From: Thermoleophilia bacterium
GTDB taxonomy: Bacteria > Actinomycetota > Thermoleophilia > Gaiellales > Gaiellaceae
NCBI GenBank assembly: GCA_025934335.1
Contig: JAICYG010000029.1
Coordinates: forward strand, 1 to 20,288
Direction: 5' to 3'
DNA length: 20,288 nucleotides
The notes under the pieces were generated by a model. The model saw only the letters and a program-made list of their open reading frames with translations, made no database searches and was not told the origin of the DNA. Shown piece by piece: positions 13,102-18,890 of the stretch (within the stretch, counting starts at the first letter, position 1; each line of letters opens with the position of its first letter). Made by a program: the position numbers and the translations under genes.

Positions 13102-13786
13102 GCCGCTCACGACCTGGTTCGAGGGGCACACGTTCTTCCGCTACTCGAGCTACGACACCCCGTTCTGGGCGCGGATGAACAAGAGCGCTGGGCGGTGGCA
13201 TCAGATCGGCTCACACGCCACTCAATACCTGTCGGTTGACCCGGATGGCGCGTGGGCCGAGCTGATCAGACACGAAGGACTCCGGACTGAGGAAGAGGTC
13301 GACCTGGTGCGTATCCAGATGTGGGCGGCGATTGTGCGCCAGGCGAACCTCGTCGACTACAGCACCTTCGAGAACGCGGAGCGTTCCGGCTTCTCGCCGG
13401 CCGCGCTCATTGACGACGACTGGGGGACGTGCCAGGCAGAAGGCGAGCGCCTGCGGAGCCTCGGCTACGCAGGCGTCGTCGCCCCCAGCGCCGCCCTTCC
13501 CGGGGCGATCAACGTGACGCTCTTCGGCAGTCGCATGCGTGCTACGTGGACGCACGAGCCGCAGCTCGCGTCCGCGATCCCGGCGTGCGTCGTCGCCGTC
13601 GGGTCGCCGCCGCCGGGCCTCGTGGCGCGCGTGCGGCAGTTCGGCGACAGTCACACCGGCTACGACGCGTACCTCGACCGCGCTGCCGAGTCGGGACGTG
13701 CGGAGTCGGTCGAGAGGGACCCACGCGAAGAGTTTGAGAGCCGCGTGCGGGAGCTGCTACCCGAGGAGGATCAGGAGCAGTCCTAA
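13091..13786 (+). CDS. RES-domain toxin (NAD+-degrading type)
   Basis: 231 residues, ATG inside the antitoxin gene. The RES domain shows its hallmark residues: FFRYSSYDTPFWARM, then GRWHQIG (Arg35), YLSVDPDGAWAEL (Tyr46 and Glu57), and the Ser of VVAPSAALPGAINVTLFG (Ser133, then Asn141). In characterised RES toxins (Mycobacterium tuberculosis MbcT, Pseudomonas putida Res) this fold destroys cellular NAD+ by phosphorolysis or hydrolysis, stopping growth until antitoxin is restored. The domain spans about residues 12-165; the C-terminal 65 residues, Arg/Glu-rich, are an extension of unknown role. It is the last gene of the island; a 7-bp hairpin follows. Confidence 0.86.
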   Translation: MPHEPLTTWFEGHTFFRYSSYDTPFWARMNKSAGRWHQIGSHATQYLSVDPDGAWAELIRHEGLRTEEEVDLVRIQMWAAIVRQANLVDYSTFENAERSGFSPAALIDDDWGTCQAEGERLRSLGYAGVVAPSAALPGAINVTLFGSRMRATWTHEPQLASAIPACVVAVGSPPPGLVARVRQFGDSHTGYDAYLDRAAESGRAESVERDPREEFESRVRELLPEEDQEQS

Positions 13787-13803
13787 CGCCACATCAGGTT
13801 GAT

Positions 13804-13827
13804 GGGGTCGAGCGGCGATCCGACCCC
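13804..13827 (+). terminator. Hairpin after the RES toxin gene
   Basis: GGGGTCG (13804-13810) pairs perfectly with CGACCCC (13821-13827) around a 10-nt loop, 17 nt after the toxin stop. There is no U-run. Between this hairpin and the right attachment repeat, 13828-14026 holds no gene I can support, only the 33-bp repeat and a T-rich patch near 13912. Confidence 0.45.
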
Positions 13828-13966
13828 CTGCTTCGCCCACGAGCGCCCGACCCCGGGTCAAGCTACGTCCCGCCGTTTTAGCGCGCTAGTGGCTTGTTGA
13901 TACACCTCCTTTTATGCCGTCGTCTTCCGCGTGGGACTTCACATTTCGTCCAGGCGTGCCCAGGCG

Positions 13967-13999
13967 CGCTCGTGTGGTGCCCACCCCCGTGCCACCTCG
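13967..13999 (+). repeat. Right copy of internal 33-bp terminal repeat
   Basis: Matches 11395-11427 at 30 of 33 bases in direct orientation. It ends 27 bp before the right attachment repeat. The pair may be a second set of recombinase sites, a remnant of an earlier insertion, or paired regulatory sites. Confidence 0.65.
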
Positions 14000-14026
14000 T
14001 ACGGTCGAAAAGACGCGATTTGCAGG

Positions 14027-14052
14027 GTAGGTTCGATCCCTACCGGGGCCAT
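14027..14052 (+). repeat. Right attachment-site repeat (stranded tRNA-Arg 3' fragment)
   Basis: Copy of the T arm and 3' acceptor strand of tRNA-Arg(UCG) with one mismatch to 11302-11327. No 5' half of a tRNA precedes it, so it is not a tRNA gene. The base after it begins the ATG of the L,D-transpeptidase. Confidence 0.8.
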
Positions 14053-14787
14053 ATGCGGCTCGTTCGGCTCGCGCTCGCCGTCGCCGCCACCGCCTGCCTG
14101 CCGGCGGTGGTCGTACCGTCCGCGCCCGCCGCCCGCGGTCACGCGTGCACGCCGGGCGTGCGCTGGCTCGAGCGGTGGGACGTCGCGTACGCCGGCCGGC
14201 TGCTCCGCCCCGTCGGCGTGTACACCCGTCCCGGCGGGGAGGCGTTCATGTCACTCGGCATTGCCGACCACTACGGGTTCCAGGTCGTGTTGCCGATCGT
14301 CGCCGAGCGGCTGTCGAAGAGCTGCCGGCCGACATGGTTCCGCGTCCGCGTCGCGCACTACCCGAACGGGACCCTCGGCTGGATCCGCGCCGGCACGATC
14401 GCAACCTCGCGCATCCGCCGTCGCATCGTCGTCGACGTCTCGCAGCGTCGCCTGTTCCTCTACCAGCGGGGGAAGCTCGTGCTCAGCACTCCGGCCGCGG
14501 TCGGCAAGCCGAGCACGCCGACGCCGCCCGGTCGCTTCTACATCACTCAGCGGTTCATCGTCACGGCGCCGAACAGCCCGTTCGGCACGCGCGCGCTCGG
14601 CATCTCCGCGTTCTCGAACGTCCTCCGCTCGTGGGTCGACGGCGGCCCGGTCGGGATCCACGGGACGAACGAGCCGTTCTCGATCGGCAAGGGCGTCTCG
14701 CACGGTTGCATCCGGCTGCCGGAGCAGACGATGCGGCGGCTGTTCGGGCTCGTGGCGCTCGCGACGCCGGTCCTGATCCGGCCGTAG
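14053..14787 (+). CDS. Secreted L,D-transpeptidase (YkuD domain)
   Basis: 244 residues from the ATG at 14053. A signal peptide (residues 1-28, LALAVAATACLPAVVVPSAPAAR) precedes an SH3-like segment (about 45-115) and the YkuD catalytic domain (about 123-244). Catalytic features: IHGTNEP with His203 and SHGCIRL with His217 and Cys219, the canonical nucleophile. L,D-transpeptidases make 3-3 cross-links in peptidoglycan or attach proteins or polymers to it, outside the membrane. The frame stays open upstream through the stranded tRNA fragment, but that part is island-end DNA and not coding. In the uninterrupted chromosome the ATG would start one base after the tRNA-Arg discriminator. The island's arrival probably changed its transcription. 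Convergent with the next gene. Confidence 0.9.
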   Translation: MRLVRLALAVAATACLPAVVVPSAPAARGHACTPGVRWLERWDVAYAGRLLRPVGVYTRPGGEAFMSLGIADHYGFQVVLPIVAERLSKSCRPTWFRVRVAHYPNGTLGWIRAGTIATSRIRRRIVVDVSQRRLFLYQRGKLVLSTPAAVGKPSTPTPPGRFYITQRFIVTAPNSPFGTRALGISAFSNVLRSWVDGGPVGIHGTNEPFSIGKGVSHGCIRLPEQTMRRLFGLVALATPVLIRP

Positions 14788-14793
14788 AGCGTC

Positions 14794-15096
14794 TCAGCGG
14801 TCGGGGATCCTCAGCTCGCGGCCCGAGTAGAACCCGGAGCGCTCCTCGACGACGTACGGCGCCATCGCCTGCCGCCGGGCGCTCTCGACGTCCGACAGCC
14901 GGTACTCGTCGCGGGACTCCGGCGAGTCCCAGATCGAGATGCCCACCACCTCGCTCCCGTCCGGCGAGTACAGCTCGTACGCGCGCAACATCCCTGCCGG
15001 GAACTCCGCGGGCCGCCAGGACCGGCTGAACTCCTCGCGGGCGCCCGGCCGGAGCCGCCGGGTCGTGATCCACACGTGGGTCGTGTCGAGCTCCAT
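14794..15096 (-). CDS. Small ABM-like (antibiotic biosynthesis monooxygenase fold) hypothetical protein
   Basis: 100 residues, ATG preceded by GGGAGG at 8 nt. The pattern of an N-terminal strand (THVWITTRRLRPG), a helix with Trp/Phe (FSRSWRPAEFPAGMLRAYEL), a strand (EVVGISIWDS) and a helix with a C-terminal strand fits the dimeric alpha/beta-barrel of ABM or stress-response barrel proteins, which serve as small oxygenases or ligand carriers. The match is by fold pattern only, so the function is unknown. Cytoplasmic. Convergent with the L,D-transpeptidase 6 nt away. A minus-strand GATAAT (15137-15132) could be its -10 element. Confidence 0.65.
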   Translation of the reverse strand: MELDTTHVWITTRRLRPGAREEFSRSWRPAEFPAGMLRAYELYSPDGSEVVGISIWDSPESRDEYRLSDVESARRQAMAPYVVEERSGFYSGRELRIPDR

Positions 15097-15177
15097 GTGG
15101 GCTGCCTCCCTGTGTCGGCGTCGGGAGGGCGATTATCGCCGCGCGAGGGCCTGCGACGCGAGCACTGTCGCCGGGCG

Positions 15178-16233
15178 TCAGTGAACCGCGACCGGCGGGT
15201 GCGTCTCGTGGCTCGACTTCAGGTCCGGCTCAGCGCCGATCAGGGCGTCCACCACGTCGGGATCGAACTGGGAGCCGCGCATCCGGACGATCTCGTCGAC
15301 GGCGTCGCTCCAGCGGAACGGCTCGCGGTAAGGCCGCGTATCGGTCATCGCGTCGAGCGTGTCGGCGACGGAGAAGATCCTCGCGGCGGGAGGGATGCGC
15401 TCGCCCGCGAGCCCGTCGGGATAGCCGAGGCCGTCCCACCGCTCGTGGTGAGAGCGGATCACCTCGATCCCGCGCCCCTGCACGAACGGGATGTGGCCGA
15501 CCATGCGGTGACCGATCACCGGGTGCCGCTCGATGCAGCGCCGCTCGTCCGGGTCGAGCGGGCCGGGCTTGAGCAGGACGTGGTCCGGGATGCCGATCTT
15601 GCCGATGTCGTGCAGCAGGAAGCCCCACTCGAGCGTCGGGTCGTCGAGCAGCGACGGGTCGAGCTCGAGGGTGAGCCTCGTCGCGTACGCGCTGACGCGC
15701 CGCGAGTGCGCGCTCGTTCCCGAGTCGCGCGACTCGAGAGCGTCGAGCAGCGCCTCGAGGATCTGACGGTAGGTGTCGGTGAGCAGCTCGTGCTGGCGCT
15801 GGCCGATGTCGATCAGCCGCAGGATCTCGCCCGAGGTCGCCGTCACCTCGTCGTCCTCGCCGCCCGGCGCGCAGAGGCGGTGCACGGTCGAGAGCAGGTG
15901 CAGCGGCTCGAGCGGCTTGATCAGGACCGCGTTCGCGCCGACGAGGCGGGCGCGGCGCCCGGCCTCCTCCGAGCCGCTGATCGCGATGATCGGCAAGCGC
16001 CGGGTGCGCAGGCTCTCGCGCAGCCGCTCGCAGTAGAAGACGCCGTCGATCCCGGGCAGCCCGATGTCGAGCACGATCACGTCGGGGAGGCGCTCGGCGA
16101 TGCGCTTCTCGGCCTCGATCACATGGTGCGCGGTGACGACCTCGAGGCCTTCGACCTCGAGCACGAGCCTGAGCATCTCGCACAGCCCGCGGTCGTCGTC
16201 CACGACGAGGACGCGGAGCGGCTTCATCGGCAT
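15178..16233 (-). CDS. Response regulator with HD-GYP domain (probable cyclic-di-GMP phosphodiesterase)
   Basis: 351 residues, ATG with an AGGGGG-type Shine-Dalgarno upstream. Residues about 5-120 form a receiver domain: acidic pair Asp12-Asp13, phospho-acceptor Asp56, a Ser at 86 and Lys106 in IKP. A linker helix leads to an HD-GYP domain (about 160-340) with AHSRR (His176), HDIGKIGIPD (His208-Asp209, Lys212), HHERWDGLGYPDG (262-274) containing the GYP triad, and a Asp in SVADTLDAM. Such proteins hydrolyse cyclic-di-GMP to GMP when phosphorylated. No histidine kinase gene lies next to it, so it is an orphan regulator here. Metal-ligand residues appear intact, so it is probably active. Confidence 0.92.
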   Translation of the reverse strand: MPMKPLRVLVVDDDRGLCEMLRLVLEVEGLEVVTAHHVIEAEKRIAERLPDVIVLDIGLPGIDGVFYCERLRESLRTRRLPIIAISGSEEAGRRARLVGANAVLIKPLEPLHLLSTVHRLCAPGGEDDEVTATSGEILRLIDIGQRQHELLTDTYRQILEALLDALESRDSGTSAHSRRVSAYATRLTLELDPSLLDDPTLEWGFLLHDIGKIGIPDHVLLKPGPLDPDERRCIERHPVIGHRMVGHIPFVQGRGIEVIRSHHERWDGLGYPDGLAGERIPPAARIFSVADTLDAMTDTRPYREPFRWSDAVDEIVRMRGSQFDPDVVDALIGAEPDLKSSHETHPPVAVH

Positions 16234-16395
16234 GTTCGTTTCCCCCTTACGTGCCTGCGACTGACGTGCTCTCTTCGTCGACAGAACGGCGCCGCGCCTT
16301 GAGTCGGAGGTTTGACCAGGAAGAGGGAGGCTGCACGTGGAAAGGACGCGTCGATCTGTCCCGGCGGCGGACTACGGATCACTCCCGCGAGGGAC

Positions 16396-16401
16396 TACGC
16401 T
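16396..16401 (+). promoter_or_regulatory. Candidate -10 of tRNA-Leu
   Basis: TACGCT within CTACGCTT, 8 nt before the tRNA; the same octamer precedes tRNA-Arg(UCG). The remaining 16234-16395 shows no gene I can support. Confidence 0.4.
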
Positions 16402-16409
16402 TCGTCTCC

Positions 16410-16494
16410 GCGGGCGTGGCGGAACTGGGTAGACGCGCCGGGCTTAGGACCCGGTGGGCTTCGGCTCTTGGAGGTTCGAGTCCTCTCGCCCGCA
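16410..16494 (+). tRNA. tRNA-Leu (anticodon UAG)
   Basis: 85-nt class II tRNA. The acceptor GCGGGCG (16410-16416) pairs with CGCCCGC (16487-16493), discriminator A16494. The anticodon stem CCGGG/CCCGG encloses loop CTTAGGA with TAG at 34-36 (decodes CUA). A long variable arm is present, and the T arm GGAGG-TTCGAGT-CCTCT ends with a G-T pair. No CCA. The base after the discriminator is the stop codon of the convergent phosphotransferase gene. Confidence 0.95.
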
Positions 16495-17253
16495 CTACCC
16501 GCGCTCTCTGAGCGCGCGGTCGAGCTCGCTGCGATGGTCGGCGAGCCAGCGCAGGTTCGCGACGACGGCCTCGCCGCCGGTCACGCGCCAGTCCGCCCGG
16601 CGGAGGCGGCCCTCGCGCTGCGCGACGAGCTCGTCGAGGAGAGCCGCGCGCTGCGCCCCCGTCAGGCCGTAGGCGTCGCAGAGGATCCGCAGGCGCTCGC
16701 CCCTGCGGTCGAGCGGGATGCCCCAGGGGGCGAGCTGCTCGTCGGCGCGGATCCCGGCCCAGTACGTCGCGGCGAGCGCGACGTCGAGCACGCGCGTGGT
16801 CGGCGCCGCGAGCTCCCAGTCGATCAACGCGACCGGCAACCCGTGACGGAAGATGACGTTCGTCCAGAACAGGTCGAGGTGCCCGATCACCTCTCCCTCC
16901 GACGCGCCGGTGACGTGCTTGTCCCACTCCGCGTCGACCGGCGGCTCGAAGCCGGTTTGCGCGTCGTGCGCGGCGCGCAGCAGCGTGCCGATCGCGGCGA
17001 CGACCTCGTCCGAGGCCGGCGCGGGCGCGAACCCAGGCTCGCCATCGACGAAGGAGAGGATCTCGCGACCCAACTCGTCGAAGCCCAGGAACCGCGGAGC
17101 GCCGTCGAAGCCGGCCTGCTCGTACCACGTCAGGAGCGCCCGGACGCCGGACGGCTCCGGCGGCCGTCGCACCGTGTCGCCGACGCGCACGACGACGTTC
17201 ACGTCGCCGCCCTCGAGCGGCACCTCGTCGAGCCCGTGGTGCGGCTCCGTCAC
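16495..17253 (-). CDS. Aminoglycoside/choline-type phosphotransferase (APH family)
   Basis: 252 residues, GTG start. N-lobe: NVVVRVGDTVRRP and LLTWYEQAGFDGAPRFLG, then the hinge SFVDGEPG; C-lobe: the kinase catalytic loop GHLDLFWTN (His125, Asp127, Asn132) and the metal-binding IDWE (Asp145), both of the APH form. Family members phosphorylate aminoglycosides, choline, homoserine or unknown small molecules; this chromosomal GC-rich copy is more probably a metabolic kinase than a resistance gene. The GTG overlaps the TGA of the amidohydrolase gene (GTGA), so it is the third gene of the minus-strand operon. Its stop codon abuts the 3' end of tRNA-Leu with no gap. Confidence 0.85.
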   Translation of the reverse strand: MTEPHHGLDEVPLEGGDVNVVVRVGDTVRRPPEPSGVRALLTWYEQAGFDGAPRFLGFDELGREILSFVDGEPGFAPAPASDEVVAAIGTLLRAAHDAQTGFEPPVDAEWDKHVTGASEGEVIGHLDLFWTNVIFRHGLPVALIDWELAAPTTRVLDVALAATYWAGIRADEQLAPWGIPLDRRGERLRILCDAYGLTGAQRAALLDELVAQREGRLRRADWRVTGGEAVVANLRWLADHRSELDRALRERG

Positions 17254-18347
17254 GGGGCGATGATCACGTTCCCACGGCTCATCACGAGGAGCCGCGCCGA
17301 CTCGTTCGACAGCACGCGGGCGTCGCCGTGGACGACGACGACGTCGGCGGGCGCCCCGGTAACGAGCGAGCCGAGCGGCGATCGGCCGAGCTCGGCTCCG
17401 GCTCGCGAGGTGGCGGCCGCGAGCACCTGCGGCGGCGTCATTCCCGCCTCGTGCATGAGCTGGAGCTCACGGACGTCGATGCCCAGCGGGATTCCGGCAT
17501 TGCCGACGTCGGTTCCGTAGAGCGGCAGGTCGCCGCCGGCGATGAGTTGCCGCGCGACGCCGAGGCAGCCGCCGTCGACGAGCTCCTCCACGTGCAGCGT
17601 CGCGACGAACGGCAAGTGGCGGCGGAGGATCTCGCGAATCTGGTCGGGGGTGGCGCCGCAGGGCGTATGGGCGAGCTCGTCCACGCCGCCCGCGAGGGCA
17701 CGCCGGACGCCCTCGACGCCCATCGCGTGAGCCGTCACGCGCAGCCGTTGTGCATGCGCCTCGGCCACGATCGCGCGCACCTCCGCCACGGACAGCATCG
17801 GCCAGGCGCCGTGCCCCGGGTCGAGCGCGACCTTGATCACCGCGGCGCCGCGCCGCGCGAGCATCCGCACCGCCGCGCGCGCGTCTGCGGGGCTCCGGAC
17901 GTCGAGCGCGATGCTCGGGCCCCATACGGTCTCCGGGTAACCGCCGCTCACCGAGACGAGCGGCCCCGCCATCAACACGAGCGGGCCGAGCTGACGTGAC
18001 GGAGGTCGTAGCGCGCTGAGCGGGGCGCCGAGGTTCCTGACGGTGGTGTCGCCGCCCTCGACCATGCCCGCCTCGGTGTGGACGTGCAGGTCGATGAAAC
18101 CGGGGAGGATCGTCGCGTCGCGCAGGCGGATGGTGCGCTTCGCCTTCGCAGCGAGCGACGGCCCTACCCCAATCACCTTGCCGTCGCGCACGAGGAGCCG
18201 TCCCGGCGACTCGAAGTGCGTGCCGTCGAAGAGACGTGCTGCGGTGATCAGCACATCGCCGTGAAGCTGGTGCTTCCCGCCGCAGCCGGCGGCGGCAGCC
18301 GAAACGGCACCCAGGAGAACGACGAGCGCGAGCGCGCGGGCGTTCAC
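17250..18347 (-). CDS. Lipoprotein amidohydrolase (imidazolonepropionase-like)
   Basis: 365 residues, GTG start. The N-terminus has a lipoprotein signal with lipobox AAGC (Cys22), so the enzyme should be anchored outside the membrane. The amidohydrolase barrel shows the metal motif GFIDLHVH (His88, His90), Lys172 in VIKVALD, His207 in THAHAMG-like RVTAHAMG, His227 in DELAHTP and Asp280 in YGTDVGN. This set fits the binuclear or mononuclear amidohydrolases of the imidazolonepropionase/prolidase-like group; the substrate could be a peptide-like or cyclic amide compound. It overlaps both neighbours by GTGA. A long minus-strand open frame runs upstream of this start through trigger factor, but that part is antisense. 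Confidence 0.88.
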   Translation of the reverse strand: MNARALALVVLLGAVSAAAAGCGGKHQLHGDVLITAARLFDGTHFESPGRLLVRDGKVIGVGPSLAAKAKRTIRLRDATILPGFIDLHVHTEAGMVEGGDTTVRNLGAPLSALRPPSRQLGPLVLMAGPLVSVSGGYPETVWGPSIALDVRSPADARAAVRMLARRGAAVIKVALDPGHGAWPMLSVAEVRAIVAEAHAQRLRVTAHAMGVEGVRRALAGGVDELAHTPCGATPDQIREILRRHLPFVATLHVEELVDGGCLGVARQLIAGGDLPLYGTDVGNAGIPLGIDVRELQLMHEAGMTPPQVLAAATSRAGAELGRSPLGSLVTGAPADVVVVHGDARVLSNESARLLVMSRGNVIIAP

Positions 18348-18853
18348 GGCAGGACGCTGAAGATCTCGTCGACCGGCGCCCGCTCTTTCTGCGGCGGTTC
18401 GCTCGCCGGCGGCCCGAGGTGCACGAGCGCGATCACCACCTCGCGCGGGTCGAGCGCGAGCGCCTCGCGGACGGGGGGCTCCCGAAAGCTCGCGGGCGTG
18501 CGCCAGTACGACGCGAGCCCGCGGCCCGTCGCCGCCAGGAGGAGCGCGTAGACCGCCGCCGCCGTCGCGAGCCGATCCTCCTCGGCGAGCACCGGGTCCT
18601 CGGACGGCACCGCGGTCACGAGCACGAGCGTCGGCGCACGCCGCAGCTTCGCCGCCTCTTTCTCCCCGACGACGCCGTCGAGCTGCGCACGCGTCTCCGG
18701 CCCGAGCAGGCGGAACCGCCAGGGGCTCGTCAGCTTGTGATTCGGCGCCTGGCGGGCGAGCTCCACGAGCTCCCGCACGACCGCCTCGCCGACCGGCTCG
18801 GGACCGTACTGCTTGTGCGTCCGACGGGCGCGAATGGCGTGATCGACCTCCAC
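18344..18853 (-). CDS. Nitroreductase-family FMN oxidoreductase
   Basis: 169 residues from the GTG at 18853; an in-frame GTG at 18871 would add six residues. Residues about 5-50 (DHAIRARRTHKQYG, LARQAPNHKLTSPWRF) give the FMN-phosphate-binding Arg cluster and the NHKLTSPW segment, and ATGRGLASYWRTP and VVIALVHLG in the C-terminal half match the family. At 169 residues it is short but within the range for small nitroreductases. Such proteins reduce nitro or quinone compounds with NAD(P)H, or act in other flavin chemistry; the substrate is unknown. First gene of the operon; it is divergent from trigger factor with only 37 bp between starts, so the promoters must overlap. The end overlaps the amidohydrolase start (GTGA). 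Confidence 0.87.
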   Translation of the reverse strand: MEVDHAIRARRTHKQYGPEPVGEAVVRELVELARQAPNHKLTSPWRFRLLGPETRAQLDGVVGEKEAAKLRRAPTLVLVTAVPSEDPVLAEEDRLATAAAVYALLLAATGRGLASYWRTPASFREPPVREALALDPREVVIALVHLGPPASEPPQKERAPVDEIFSVLP

Positions 18854-18890
18854 GCGCCGGACGGTACCCACCTGGTTCAATGCCCTGCAG

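Larger units (their letters stand above)
11302..14052. mobile_element. tRNA-Arg-bounded mini-island carrying an RES/Xre toxin-antitoxin pair, no integrase
   Basis: About 2.7 kb lies between two copies of the tRNA-Arg 3' end (11302-11327 and 14027-14052; 25 of 26 bases match). The left copy is part of the intact tRNA and the right copy is a stranded fragment, the standard outcome of site-specific integration at a tRNA. Cargo: two divergent XRE-type regulators, then an Xre antitoxin and RES toxin operon. A second pair of 33-bp near-repeats lies just inside the ends. The intergenic DNA is more AT-rich than the surroundings. No recombinase, replication or structural gene is present, so it is either a decayed element or one mobilised by an integrase supplied in trans. 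Boundaries are inferred from the repeats alone. Confidence 0.75.

Noticed and set aside
11328..14026. A hidden integrase in the island
   Set aside because: I read the four coding genes and the gaps on both strands and found no tyrosine or serine recombinase motif.
14027..14051. Possible second tRNA-Arg gene
   Set aside because: Only the T arm and 3' acceptor strand are present; no 5' acceptor, D arm or anticodon arm precedes it. It is explained as an attachment-site copy.
13894..14052. N-terminal extension of the L,D-transpeptidase
   Set aside because: It would be translated from the island end and tRNA fragment; the signal peptide starts cleanly at 14053.
15076..16302. 408-residue plus-strand frame opposite the HD-GYP gene
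   Set aside because: Low-complexity shadow. The minus strand has clear receiver and HD-GYP motifs.
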